From Roseateles noduli (lineage in GTDB: Bacteria; Pseudomonadota; Gammaproteobacteria; Burkholderiales; Burkholderiaceae_C), in contig NIOE01000003.1 in NCBI GenBank assembly GCA_002205125.1, forward strand, positions 434,001 through 498,000: DNA of 64,000 nucleotides, given 5' to 3'. Below the pieces are notes generated by a model that was not told the DNA's origin, ran no database searches, and worked only from the letters and a program-made list of their open reading frames with translations. Below, one piece after another: positions 46,289 to 55,371 of this stretch (positions within the stretch are counted from its first letter, which is position 1; each line of letters starts with the position of its first letter). Made by a program: the position numbers and the translations under genes.

Positions 46289-47654
46289 GCTCCCCGCCCG
46301 CAGGCGTCGGTCGTTGCGGCTCGAAGGGCGACGCCGGCGCTGCGACGCCGGGCGCCCAGCGCAGGCCCGCGGACGCCAGCAGCTCGACCTGGCGCTGCTG
46401 CCAGCGCGCTTCCAGCTTCTCCAGGGCGACCGCCTGCCGCGCTTCGTGGCGGACGGTCTCGCTGTCCGCCGGATGATGCCCGCGCTTGACCGAGAGCGCC
46501 TGCACGCGCTCCCAGCCGCTGCCGTCCGGATGCCGGATGGGCGGTGAGGCCACGCCCGCCGGCCAGGCCTGCAGCAGATCGAGCACCCAGGCGTCGACCT
46601 CGGCCGCGGGTCTGGGATTGCCGAGGCGCCAGGACACGCGCACCGCGCCGGGCCGTCCTTGCAGATCCGGCCCCGGCGCCTGGTCCGCGCAAGCTGCGGC
46701 GGCGCAGCGCAGACGCAGGCCCTCAACGGATTCCAGCCGTTCGAACCGGTCCAGATGCGCGCGGTAGTACGCGCCGATCTCGTCCGTGGTCACCGATGCC
46801 GCCAACGCGTCCCGCGGCGGCGCTTCCGCATGTGGATCTCCGCTCAGGCCCTGCCATCGCTCCCAGGCCAGCCTGCGTTGCCGGGCCTCGATGATCCGAC
46901 GCACGAAGGCGAGTTCGGCGCCGCTCCAGCCGCTCTCGCCGCGCAGCCATTGCTCGACGAAGCGTTCCCGCAGCAGCTGACGCGCCTGGGCGCGTGCGTA
47001 GTCCAGATCACCGCCGAGCAGCAGCCGGCGGCCTTGCACGTTCTGCGTCGGCCAGACGTCCGCCAGCGTGATCGCCCCGGCCGGCGTCCGGCCGAACGCC
47101 CGATGCCGCAGCAGCACGAACCGCGCGGCGCCCGCACGCTGCGTCGGATCGAGGTCCTCGTTCATCCGCAAGCCCTCGCCCTGCCCGGCCGACCACAGCG
47201 CCTGCCACGCGCGCGCATCGACCGTCGACGACAGTTCGGGCTTAGCCGTCTGCCAGTCGCGCTCGATCCGTTCGGGCCAGACCTGCTGCAAGGTCGCGAG
47301 CCATTGACGTCGCACGTCGACCTCCGGCGAGAACGCCACGCGACGACTCGCGAACAGCGACTCGTCGCCGACTTCCCGCGCCGCCGCGTCGCCCATCAGC
47401 AGATCGATCGCCAGCCGGCGCGCGAGTTCCTCCAGCGTCAGTTCAGGCTGTTCGCGTCGGGCGAGCATCAGCAGCGCGTCGGCGGGACGGCGCAGGATCG
47501 TGTCGTCGCCGACGCGCGCGATCCAGGCCGACGCAACGCGCGCGTCGACCGGCGTCGCCGCGACGCCGCGGCTCGCCGGCACCATCGTCACACCGCAGGC
47601 GAGCACCAGCGCCGCCACGGTCGCCGCCGCGGCGCGCGAGGCCCTCGCCCTCAC
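46272..47654 (-). CDS. Exported parvulin/SurA-like peptidyl-prolyl isomerase (putative)
   Basis: About 460 residues from GTG 47654, whose TGA-overlapping start (GTGA) couples it to the phospholipase-like gene upstream. A signal-like N-terminus (ATVAALVLACGVTMVPAS) is followed by a helical region and a YYRAHLDRFERLESVEGLRL segment. Then comes a degenerate PpiC-like part with DGSGWERVQALSVKRGHHPA and a C-terminal helix. The layout, helical N-domain then parvulin then C-terminal helix, is like SurA/PrsA chaperones, but motif conservation is weak. Its place between a secreted enzyme and a membrane-anchored protein fits a folding role. Confidence 0.55.
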   Translation of the reverse strand: MRARASRAAAATVAALVLACGVTMVPASRGVAATPVDARVASAWIARVGDDTILRRPADALLMLARREQPELTLEELARRLAIDLLMGDAAAREVGDESLFASRRVAFSPEVDVRRQWLATLQQVWPERIERDWQTAKPELSSTVDARAWQALWSAGQGEGLRMNEDLDPTQRAGAARFVLLRHRAFGRTPAGAITLADVWPTQNVQGRRLLLGGDLDYARAQARQLLRERFVEQWLRGESGWSGAELAFVRRIIEARQRRLAWERWQGLSGDPHAEAPPRDALAASVTTDEIGAYYRAHLDRFERLESVEGLRLRCAAAACADQAPGPDLQGRPGAVRVSWRLGNPRPAAEVDAWVLDLLQAWPAGVASPPIRHPDGSGWERVQALSVKRGHHPADSETVRHEARQAVALEKLEARWQQRQVELLASAGLRWAPGVAAPASPFEPQRPTPAGGEHGHAH

Positions 47655-48667
47655 AGCCGCTCGGCCGCGCGATTCAGCAGATGCACGACCATCGCGATGG
47701 CGTGCGGCACGACGACGCGGCCCACATCGCGACGGACCGCGTGATCGGTCGTCGAGAGCACCTGCCCGCCGCGGCTGTACGAGATCTGCCCGCCCTGGCG
47801 CAGCAGCGGGCGGATGTCGGTCGCCGTCGCCGACAGCGGCGCGTAGCTGCCCAGCGCCGTGGTGACGAGCGCATCCGCATTCAGCGTCTCGCTGTCGTAG
47901 TAGTCCTTGACCCAGGTCTCCCAGCCGGAATGGTTCAGCGCCGACGTGGTCCACGTGTGGTGCGGCTGCAGCAGGTCGGTCGTGTGCATCACGAAGCCCA
48001 GGCTCTGCACCGTGGGCCGGGCCAGGAACTGCGACCACCAGTACTGGCCGAGGTTGTCGATGGGCTGGAACGGCGCCTTCTCGAAGTCCGCGTACATCGA
48101 CGCGCTCGACGCGCCGCCCTGGCGGTAGTTCGCTTCGGTCAGTCCGTACGAGTTGTACTTGCTGCCGTCGCTGAACCAGCCCTTCATGCCGCCCTTGCCG
48201 TCGTCGAGGTGGTCGCCGACCAGCCAGGCGGCGGCGAGGTCGTCGATGTCGCCCTTCACCGTGAGCTTCGCGTAGTTGTAGCCGCCGAAGGGATTGCCGT
48301 GGACGTCGGGCCCCTGCGTGCGGTTCTGGAAGTGCCAGTAGGACGTGTAGTTGACGATGCCCGAGCCCAGCCCCCAGACCGGCGCGAGCACGCAGTCGCC
48401 GGTCACGGCGCCGCAGAGGTAGGTGTCGGCGAAGTCGTCGACGTCGTAGGCGCCCTGGCCGAGCTGCTCGGCGAACTGGTCGATCGTGTAGCCCGCGCGG
48501 GTCACGCCGGCCAGCAGCTTGGCGTAGTTGGTGGTGTCCGCATGCCGCTGCATGTAGCGGACCGCATCGATGGCGATGCGCTTGTGGGTTTCTTGGGCGA
48601 AGGCGCTGGCCTCGGTCTGATGGACGAGGCCGGCCGCCGCGGCGGCCAGGAGCAGGATGGATCGCAT
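47651..48667 (-). CDS. Exported zinc-dependent phospholipase C / P1-nuclease-fold enzyme
   Basis: A 338-residue protein with a signal peptide (MRSILLLAAAAAGLVHQTEA). Zinc-ligand patterns of the phospholipase C/S1-P1 fold appear in order: ETHKRIAIDAV (His28), AYDVDDFAD, NYTSYWHFQN, FVMHTTDLLQPHHTW and LNHSGWETWVKDYY. These match the T-H, HF, H-x3-D-x4-H and H-x3-E ligands of the family. The predicted role is hydrolysis of phospholipid or phosphate esters in the periplasm or outside the cell. It is the first gene of the operon and its stop overlaps the start of the isomerase-like gene. Confidence 0.7.
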   Translation of the reverse strand: MRSILLLAAAAAGLVHQTEASAFAQETHKRIAIDAVRYMQRHADTTNYAKLLAGVTRAGYTIDQFAEQLGQGAYDVDDFADTYLCGAVTGDCVLAPVWGLGSGIVNYTSYWHFQNRTQGPDVHGNPFGGYNYAKLTVKGDIDDLAAAWLVGDHLDDGKGGMKGWFSDGSKYNSYGLTEANYRQGGASSASMYADFEKAPFQPIDNLGQYWWSQFLARPTVQSLGFVMHTTDLLQPHHTWTTSALNHSGWETWVKDYYDSETLNADALVTTALGSYAPLSATATDIRPLLRQGGQISYSRGGQVLSTTDHAVRRDVGRVVVPHAIAMVVHLLNRAAERL

Positions 48668-48837
48668 CGAAGTCTTCCCTGATGGTCCCGAAAACCGCGT
48701 GCTTTCCGCACGTCGAGATGTGGGAAGGATGTTCAGGGAATCGCGTGACGATCCGGTGAAGAATTCATGCGACGCCGGGGTTCTCCCTGTCCCCCGGCGC
48801 CGGGACGCCGACCGCGTCGCGGTCGACCGTCACGGGG

Positions 48838-49494
48838 TCAGGACTTGCCCCTGGCGCTCCCACCGGTCCGCGCGGCCTCGAAACGGCGCGCGACCTCGTC
48901 CCAGTTCACGACGTTGTAGAACGCCGCGATGTAGTCCGGTCGACGGTTCTGGTACTGCAGGTAGTAGGCGTGTTCCCACACGTCCAGGCCGAGGATGGGC
49001 GTGCCGCCGGAGCCGATGCCGAGCATCAGCGGGCTGTCCTGGTTGGCGCTGCTCTCGACGACCAGCCTGCCGTTCACGTCCACCGAGAGCCAGGCCCAGC
49101 CGCTGCCGAAGCGGGTCAACGCGGCCTTGGTGAACTTGTCCTTGAAGGCGTCGAGGCCGCCGAGGTCGGCATCGATGGCTTTGGCCAGGTCGGCCGTCGG
49201 CGCGCCGCCGCCGCCCTGGCCTGCCGGCGCCATCACGGTCCAGAACAGGCTGTGGTTGGCGTGACCGCCGCCGTTGTTGCGCACCACGCCGCGGATGTTC
49301 TCCGGCAAGGCGTCGAGCTGAACGATCAACTGCTCGGCCGGCATGTCGGCGAAGGCGGTGCCTTCCACCGCAGCGTTGAGGTTGTTGATGTAGGTCTGGT
49401 GGTGCCGGGTGTGATGGATCTCCATCGTGCGCGCGTCGAGGTGGGGTTCGAGCGCGTCGACGGCGTAAGGCAGCGGCGGCAGGGCATGAGACAT
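48838..49494 (-). CDS. sod: Superoxide dismutase, Mn/Fe type
   Basis: A 218-residue enzyme of the iron/manganese family that converts superoxide to peroxide and oxygen. Metal ligands: His27 in [15 protein letters not shown], the His in [11 protein letters not shown], and Asp and His in [16 protein letters not shown]. The GGGHANHS form and the downstream pattern are closer to manganese (SodA-type) than iron enzymes. ATG 49494 has CGGAG 8 bases upstream and begins the conserved N-terminus ([20 protein letters not shown]). Cytosolic; no signal peptide. Confidence 0.95.
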   Translation of the reverse strand: MSHALPPLPYAVDALEPHLDARTMEIHHTRHHQTYINNLNAAVEGTAFADMPAEQLIVQLDALPENIRGVVRNNGGGHANHSLFWTVMAPAGQGGGGAPTADLAKAIDADLGGLDAFKDKFTKAALTRFGSGWAWLSVDVNGRLVVESSANQDSPLMLGIGSGGTPILGLDVWEHAYYLQYQNRRPDYIAAFYNVVNWDEVARRFEAARTGGSARGKS

Positions 49495-49658
49495 CGTGAG
49501 ACTCCGGAGGAGCCCGTCGCGTCGTGCTGCCGGGAAGGTCGCTGGTGCGGGGCGGTTGAAGAATGGGAGGCCCATTCTTGTCGCTCCGCGCGCAGCGCTC
49601 AAGTCGCGGGATCAGAAGACCCGGCCCTCACAGGGTCATGACTTCAGCCCGGGTCGTG

Positions 49659-50804
49659 TCAGGTCTTGCCCGGCTTCCCCATGAGCTTGCCGACCGCCTT
49701 GTCGACGGCACGCTTCGGGGGCTTGACCGCCGGCCGCGCGTTGCGCACACGATTGGCCAGGAATACCTCGCCGATGTCCAGGGTGCTCTCATGGCCGACA
49801 TGTTGCGCGCAGGTGGCCAGCCAGCCGTCCGCGGCCGCGCGGCCGAGACTGAACAGCGTCGTGAGCAGTCTCGGATCGGTGTTGAGCTTGCTGGACGCGC
49901 CGAACTGCGCCAGCCCGCCCTCGTCGGCCACGCGGTGCAGCCGCATCTGCTTGTAGCGGGTGGGATCGACGCGCTGGTCGCGCAGCAGCCGCTGCACGAA
50001 GTGGATCGCGCGGAGCTCGGCCACCAGGCTCGCATTGAAGGTGATCTCGTTGATGCGGTCGTCGATCTCGGTGGATGTGCGCGGGATGCCGTCGTGCTGG
50101 CGCGGATTGATCTGGATCAGCAGCACGTCGTCGGACTCGGTGCCGTAGACCAGCGGCCACAGTGCCGGATTGCCCGAGAAGCCGCCGTCCCAGAACGGCT
50201 CGCCGTCGATGACGACGGTCTGCGCGCTGTGCGGCAGGCAGGCCGAGGCCATCAGCGCCTCGATGCTCAGGTCCTCGCCGCTGAACACGCGCGGCTGGCC
50301 GGTGCGCACCGAGGTCGCGGTGACGAAGACCTTGATCGGTCCGGCGTGCACGGCGTCGATGTCGACGTGGCGACGGACGATGTCCCGCAGCGGATCGAGG
50401 TTGAACGGGTTGAGCTGATACGGGCTCCACAGCCGCAGCCACGCGTCCCAGGCGGCCATGCCGGGCCAGGCGCTGCGGTTGAAGACCCAGGCGGGCGTCT
50501 CGAGCCGCGCGATGTCGGCGGGCCCTGTCGTTTCGCCCACGACGCCGAAGCAGGCGGGCACGCCGGAGACGTCCTGCCAGAAGCGCGACAGCGCCTGCCG
50601 CGCCCCCAGCGCCCCGCCCTGTGCGAAACCGGTCGCCATCACCGCGGCGTTCATCGCGCCGGCGCTGGTGCCGGAGACGCCGTCCAGGCGCAGCGAGCCG
50701 TCCTCGAGCAGCCGGTCCAGCACGCCCCAGGTGAAGGCGCCGTGGGAGCCGCCGCCCTGCAGGGCGAGATCGATCGAGCGGGGAGTTTCGACGTGCTGCT
50801 GCAT
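49659..50804 (-). CDS. Patatin-like phospholipase
   Basis: A 381-residue acyl hydrolase. Oxyanion-hole motif GGGSHG (17-22), nucleophile elbow GTSAG (Ser47), and the catalytic Asp in WDGGFSGNPALWPL. The Ser-Asp dyad is complete. A DUF3734-like C-terminal region follows (FNASLVAELRAIHFVQRLLR). No signal peptide, so it is probably cytosolic or membrane-associated and acts on phospholipid or poly-hydroxyalkanoate-type esters. It is followed by sod on the same strand, about 165 bases away. Confidence 0.9.
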   Translation of the reverse strand: MQQHVETPRSIDLALQGGGSHGAFTWGVLDRLLEDGSLRLDGVSGTSAGAMNAAVMATGFAQGGALGARQALSRFWQDVSGVPACFGVVGETTGPADIARLETPAWVFNRSAWPGMAAWDAWLRLWSPYQLNPFNLDPLRDIVRRHVDIDAVHAGPIKVFVTATSVRTGQPRVFSGEDLSIEALMASACLPHSAQTVVIDGEPFWDGGFSGNPALWPLVYGTESDDVLLIQINPRQHDGIPRTSTEIDDRINEITFNASLVAELRAIHFVQRLLRDQRVDPTRYKQMRLHRVADEGGLAQFGASSKLNTDPRLLTTLFSLGRAAADGWLATCAQHVGHESTLDIGEVFLANRVRNARPAVKPPKRAVDKAVGKLMGKPGKT

Positions 50805-50865
50805 GTGCGGGGAAGGCGCGATGCGCCACAGGGCGACGGAGTTCGCAGCCTAGCAGGTCGGTGCT

Positions 50866-52587
50866 TCAGCGCCTTCGCGGGGCGGGACCGATGTGACCCC
50901 AGGGCGAGCGCACCCAGGCTCGACGCTTGAGTGCTGACTCGTCCGTCCGCTCATCGAGACCGACGTGACGCAGTCCCAGCGCCGACTTGAAGACCTCCCA
51001 CGCCCTTCGACATTTCCCAAGCAGCGGCACACGACCCGAGCCGCCTGCGGTCGCTGGCGGTACCGCGTTCAACGCCTGCACCCGCTCGATGTGCTTCTGT
51101 TCTTCGGTAATCAACTCGCTGCAGATCTTCCTCTCCTCGTCGGAGGCGTCCTTTGCCTGGGCCTGTCGCTCCAGATTCCGGATGAGCGCTTTGGAAGCTC
51201 GGATCGTGCGTGCGGTCCCGCAGACGAGGTGATCGGGGAGAGCCTGCTTCTGCCGGTGGACGCCCCGGCTCAACCCTGGGCTGGCCGCCACCGTCGCCCC
51301 GGCAATGCCATTCCTCGCCAGCGCCCTCTGAAACCGGAACGCATAGGTGGAAGTGTCGCCAGGGCTTCCGCCGCAGCCACACCCATTCAGGTAGATCGTG
51401 CCCTCGAATCCCTTGGGCAGCCCTTCGCCGACGAGCGCCCGCGCCAGTGAGCTGGGGGACAACCCGCCCGCCGTCCGGGCGTAGGGCTGTCGTCCAGGAA
51501 CCAGCAACAGCCCGCCGTGTCCCTCCACGATCACCCGTCCCTTCAGGTCGATGTCTTTGAGTGCTGCGCCGTCTGGATCAGTCGAAGCGCCGGTCGGCAT
51601 CATGAATCGACCTCGTGGCCTAGCCTGGCCGTTGTACATCGCTCCGGCCAGTTTCCAGGAATCGATCATGTCGTCCTTCTCATCGGGTCGGAAGACATAA
51701 GCGCCCTGGACATGTGGCCCCGACTTCAACACCGGACCAACAGCGTGGTCTCCGGCCTTGTCATGCAGGATGAGGTCGACATCGCCCCCGTTCGCGCCGA
51801 CCTGCAGGCGCCAGGCGGGCGCAGGCGCCGGCTTCACACGCTCCCCCTCTTTGGCAACCGGGTACTTGAGGTCGAGTTGCCGCGCCATCTCGTCAAAGGC
51901 GTCTTTCTCCAGCACGACGGGGCGACGCCATTCGAAGCGTTCAAGCAGCGCTGCCCCCAGGCGCGCCGCAACCTCGCCCTTGATCAGTTGCACGTCGGCT
52001 GCGCTGCCCTTGCCCGTCTGCAGGATGTCCAGCCTGCGGGTGAGCGATTCGCCAGCAGTGAACGTCGCGGGCGTTGGCAACAGCCTCTTGCGAGGGTGGC
52101 GGTCCTTCGGTCCGGACTCCGGATCGACGGCGCCCAGACTCGCCATCAACTCGTTCGCATCGACCGGCAGCGCCAGTGCGGCCTTGCCGCTCAGCCCGTT
52201 GACCTCATGGCTCAACTCTGCGAGCAAGGCCTCGCAGAAAGCATGTCCTCCTTCATCGACGCCCGCGCTGCGCCAGGTATTGCCTCTGCTGGACGACCAT
52301 GCCTGCGTGTAACCATGGATCTGGCGCTCCGCAACGCGTCTGACATTGATCCAGGAGCGAACGCCTCCCGGGGGTTCGAACTCGCATCGGATGCCGTGGT
52401 CCACCAGCAGACCGACGCCTCGCGGCCACCAGGGCGCCTGGACGGCTCGCTTGGCGATGTCAAACATCACCTCGGCAGGCATCGCCCGCAGACGTCCCGA
52501 GGCCTCCCGGAGATCCAGGATGCCCTGGGTCAAGAAGGCGTATTTCGCGGCATTCGACGCGCCTGAAGCGCCGATGTGGCTTGGCAT
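50866..52587 (-). CDS. Unrecognised protein with clan CD-like His/Cys dyad (paralogue A)
   Basis: A 573-residue protein, homologous over its length to the 543-residue protein at 53659-55290. Shared blocks: APWWPRGVGLLVDHG (52-66), RSWINVR, FTAGESLTRRLD, RFEWRRPVVLEKDAFD and WRLQVGANGGDVDLIL. Then follow RVIVEGHGG (His357), a LSPSSLARALVGEGLPKGFE helix, and GTIYLNGCGC (Cys403 or Cys405). A His after 'xVxGHG', followed by a helix and a Cys after 'IxLxxC', is the layout of clan CD peptidases such as the MARTX C80 domain. No signal peptide. The family is unknown to me; secreted effector or self-processing toxin are guesses. It is somewhat less GC-rich than the metabolic genes. Confidence 0.65.
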   Translation of the reverse strand: MPSHIGASGASNAAKYAFLTQGILDLREASGRLRAMPAEVMFDIAKRAVQAPWWPRGVGLLVDHGIRCEFEPPGGVRSWINVRRVAERQIHGYTQAWSSSRGNTWRSAGVDEGGHAFCEALLAELSHEVNGLSGKAALALPVDANELMASLGAVDPESGPKDRHPRKRLLPTPATFTAGESLTRRLDILQTGKGSAADVQLIKGEVAARLGAALLERFEWRRPVVLEKDAFDEMARQLDLKYPVAKEGERVKPAPAPAWRLQVGANGGDVDLILHDKAGDHAVGPVLKSGPHVQGAYVFRPDEKDDMIDSWKLAGAMYNGQARPRGRFMMPTGASTDPDGAALKDIDLKGRVIVEGHGGLLLVPGRQPYARTAGGLSPSSLARALVGEGLPKGFEGTIYLNGCGCGGSPGDTSTYAFRFQRALARNGIAGATVAASPGLSRGVHRQKQALPDHLVCGTARTIRASKALIRNLERQAQAKDASDEERKICSELITEEQKHIERVQALNAVPPATAGGSGRVPLLGKCRRAWEVFKSALGLRHVGLDERTDESALKRRAWVRSPWGHIGPAPRRR

Positions 52588-52610
52588 GACAACCCCTCAC
52601 TTTCCATGGG

Positions 52611-52641
52611 GTCGGTGAGTTGTCCTGCGCGTCGGTGAGTT
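52611..52641 (-). promoter_or_regulatory. Direct repeat with 20-bp period upstream of paralogue A
   Basis: On the coding (minus) strand AACTCACCGAC occurs twice, separated by 9 bases (20 bp start to start, two helical turns), lying 24-54 bases before ATG 52587. On the plus strand these are GTCGGTGAGTT at 52611-52621 and 52631-52641. A regulator binding the same helix face twice, as AraC-type activators do, would fit. Confidence 0.5.
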
Positions 52642-52672
52642 CACATCGTGAAGGAGCTGGTCGCCCCTTGAC

Positions 52673-53524
52673 CTACCTCGGCGGCGCGTCGCCCGGGAGC
52701 CAACGCTTGTAGATCGCCTGGAACGTGCCGTCGCGCTTCATCTCGTTGAGCTGCGACTGCCAGGCGTGGATCGTTCCCATCGGCGTGCTGCGCGAGAACG
52801 CGATGTAGCCGTCGCTGGCGGCGAAGCTGAAGACCTCTTCCAGCGCACCCTTCGCGACGCCGGCCTGCACCAGGGTCTGCGGCATCGACAGCTTCTCCGC
52901 CGCGAACAGCGGCGCCCGTCCGGCGGCCAGCATGCGCACGCCCTGGATGGGATCGCTGATCTGCTGCAGGTTGTGGAAGCCCGCGGACTGGAGCTGCGTC
53001 AGCGTGTACCAGTCCCGCACGACCAGCACCTTGGCTGCGCGCTTCGCTTCGGCCAGCGATCGCAGCCGGATGCCGCTGCCGGCCTTGGCGTAGAAAGTGC
53101 TCTGGAAGGTGACGATGGGGCCGACCCACTGGAAGAGCTTCTCGCGCTCGGGAATGCGGGCCATCGAGAACAGCGCGGCCGGCGGCCCGTCCTGCGCTTC
53201 GCGGAAGGCGCGCGCCCAGGGCATGAACTCGATGGGCAGCGACTGGCCGAGCCGCTTCTGGATCGCCTGCACGATATCGACGGAGAGACCGCGCGGCTGG
53301 CCGGCCTCGGTGAAGTTGATCGGCGGGAATTCTTCGCTCAGCAGACGCAGCGAGGCAGGCGGCGCACCGCCGGAGGAGGCGGTGGCCAGGGGCGCCGGAT
53401 TCGGCGCGGGCGGTGTCGACGCCGGCCCCGGCGCGACGGCCGGGGGCAGCACGGTGGCGTGGCTGGCGGCTTGTGCGCCGCTGAGCCAGGCCAGACCCGC
53501 CAGGGTCAGGTGTCGTCGATGCAT
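52673..53524 (-). CDS. Extracellular solute-binding protein, family 3 (amino-acid type)
   Basis: A 283-residue protein with a signal peptide (MHRRHLTLAGLAWLSGAQAA), a long Pro/Ala linker to about residue 55, and then an SBP family 3 domain. It contains FPPINFTEAGQPRGLSVDIV, a MPWARAFREAQDGPPAALFS segment and YIAFSRSTPMGTIHAWQSQL, and ends FQAIYKRWLPGDAPPR. No permease or ATPase lies next to it, as is common for Burkholderiales orphans of this type. It sits between the two clan CD-like paralogues on the same strand. Confidence 0.82.
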   Translation of the reverse strand: MHRRHLTLAGLAWLSGAQAASHATVLPPAVAPGPASTPPAPNPAPLATASSGGAPPASLRLLSEEFPPINFTEAGQPRGLSVDIVQAIQKRLGQSLPIEFMPWARAFREAQDGPPAALFSMARIPEREKLFQWVGPIVTFQSTFYAKAGSGIRLRSLAEAKRAAKVLVVRDWYTLTQLQSAGFHNLQQISDPIQGVRMLAAGRAPLFAAEKLSMPQTLVQAGVAKGALEEVFSFAASDGYIAFSRSTPMGTIHAWQSQLNEMKRDGTFQAIYKRWLPGDAPPR

Positions 53525-53658
53525 CCGCGAATCAGGTGAGGCTGTCGAGCCATGATAGGCGGCGGTAACGAAACGTCACCCGCGCATCGGGAAGAAAGCG
53601 ACAGCCACGATGCGCATTCGTGCGCAGGCGCGGACGGGGAAAACACCGAGTCACACCG

Positions 53659-55290
53659 CTACTTTGAAGATTTCCCAGACTTCGCGGCTCGACCAGTGCC
53701 GGGCCCGAAATAGGCCCACATATCTCGCACGGCTGCTGCGTTGAACTCTGGGCGATGGAGACTGGTCTCCACATTCAGTGTCTCGTGATGGACACCGAGC
53801 CACCGACGGTAAGACGACAACTGCCTCAGGTGATAAGCGACGTCTTTCCCCGCAGACGTCATCGCCGCCTGATCGCCGCCCGTCCTGGCCTCCGAACGGC
53901 GCCTTTGAGCTCGGTCGAGCGCCTGACGCTCACTGGTGACGGTCTTCTTGCATTCGAACGAGATTTCGCAGGGGAAAGTTTGCGTGTATCCGCAGAGCGC
54001 CTGACCGAGTCCGGGCAAACCGGTCACCCCGAGCTTCTTGTATCCCCTGGCCGCAAGCGCCGCAAGCAAGGCTTGTGCGTAGGAGGCCGTGCGGGTTGCT
54101 CCCGAAGCGCTGTTGCACGCGAACAAATGAATCGTGCCTGCGAAGTCGCGCCTCAACCCCCGTCGGATCAATGCGTCGCCAAGCGCCTCGGGACTCAGTT
54201 CACCCAACTGGAGCATGGCGTAGTCCTTGGCGAGATCTACCGTCTGCGCACCTGTGCTGCCATGCCCCAGCACAAAGATGCGTCCGCTTGAGTCGATGCG
54301 CGCAAGAACCGACGCATCGTCTGCCTTGATGTCGACACCCGAAGACACGCTCATTGCATCAGGAAGGGCTCGAACCGTTCCGAACTGTGCATTGAGAACG
54401 TCGCAGATCTTTGAGTCGAGCGCACCTGCATTCCAGGTCGCGCTCTCGTACAGAGCCCGCTTGAGACGAAGGACGGCACCCACTCGAAAGGGCGCCTCCG
54501 GACTACCGACCAGGAGGTCGATCGACTTCCCGTCCCGATTGACTTCAAGGCGCCAGCATGCATCCACCTCCAGATCACCTCGATGCAAGCGCTTCATCAG
54601 GAGGTCAAAAGCCGATTGCTTCAGAGTCAAGGGTCGCGTCCAGGAGAACCGTTCCTTGAAGGCCCGACCAAGGCAGCCCGCGATCTCGCCACTCACGGCG
54701 CTGACCTTGCGGCCGATGTCCGTCGTATCGGAAAGAGGCTTCCACGGCGTCAACACCTCCCCTGCTGAAAGGGCGCCAGGCAAGGGCATGTTTTTGACCG
54801 ACATGAAGGATCGCGGAGGTCGGTCACTCAGATCCCGGAAGCTCTTTCGCAAGGTCTGCACATCCGGAGGGATCCGCGAGACCATCGCGGCATCCAGGCC
54901 GCCCACATGGGATCGAATGCCTGCCAACAGCGTCGTCAGGAATGCCTCACCGTCATTGGCCGGATCTGGAGACAGCACATAGACATTGGCCTCGGACTCC
55001 CAGCGGTCCTGTTCCAGACGGAGATTGATCCAAGCTCGCGCGCCATCAACAGGTTCTACTTCGGTGCGCCTGTCTCCCGCGTCGATCTGCACTCCCAAGC
55101 CGCGGGGCCACCAGGTCGCGTTCATCAGCAACCCTGCCGCTGCTGCCTCCAGATGCTGCCCGGCCGCCCAGAATCCTGGACTCTCCAGAACATCAATGAG
55201 CGTTGCCGGGGTCGGACACGCCTGGCCCTCCTGGGTCGGTTCCAAGCCAAGATTGTCGACAGGCCAGGACAGCGGTAGTGGTGTCATCAT
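53659..55290 (-). CDS. Unrecognised protein with clan CD-like His/Cys dyad (paralogue B)
   Basis: A 543-residue protein. It shares with paralogue A: ATWWPRGLGVQIDAG (58-72), ARAWINLR, LSAGEVLTPWKPL, RFSWTRPLTLKQSAFD and WRLEVNRDGKSIDLLV. The catalytic-type blocks are RIFVLGHGSTG (His343), LSPEALGDALIRRGLRRDFA and GTIHLFACNSASGATRTASY (Cys392). N-terminal signal absent. GC content is clearly lower than elsewhere: 32 of 60 bases in 54361-54420 against 42 of 60 in a ligA line (11041-11100), counted by hand. That suggests more recent acquisition than paralogue A, or a separate transfer. It may start at either of two adjacent ATGs (55290, 55287). Function unknown. Confidence 0.65.
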   Translation of the reverse strand: MMTPLPLSWPVDNLGLEPTQEGQACPTPATLIDVLESPGFWAAGQHLEAAAAGLLMNATWWPRGLGVQIDAGDRRTEVEPVDGARAWINLRLEQDRWESEANVYVLSPDPANDGEAFLTTLLAGIRSHVGGLDAAMVSRIPPDVQTLRKSFRDLSDRPPRSFMSVKNMPLPGALSAGEVLTPWKPLSDTTDIGRKVSAVSGEIAGCLGRAFKERFSWTRPLTLKQSAFDLLMKRLHRGDLEVDACWRLEVNRDGKSIDLLVGSPEAPFRVGAVLRLKRALYESATWNAGALDSKICDVLNAQFGTVRALPDAMSVSSGVDIKADDASVLARIDSSGRIFVLGHGSTGAQTVDLAKDYAMLQLGELSPEALGDALIRRGLRRDFAGTIHLFACNSASGATRTASYAQALLAALAARGYKKLGVTGLPGLGQALCGYTQTFPCEISFECKKTVTSERQALDRAQRRRSEARTGGDQAAMTSAGKDVAYHLRQLSSYRRWLGVHHETLNVETSLHRPEFNAAAVRDMWAYFGPGTGRAAKSGKSSK

Positions 55291-55371
55291 CGAATTCCAT
55301 AGGGATGCGATTCGTGCAAGAACACACCTCCCAGGTTCGCCGCGCTGTTCTGCAATGCGCTCAGGGCCCCG

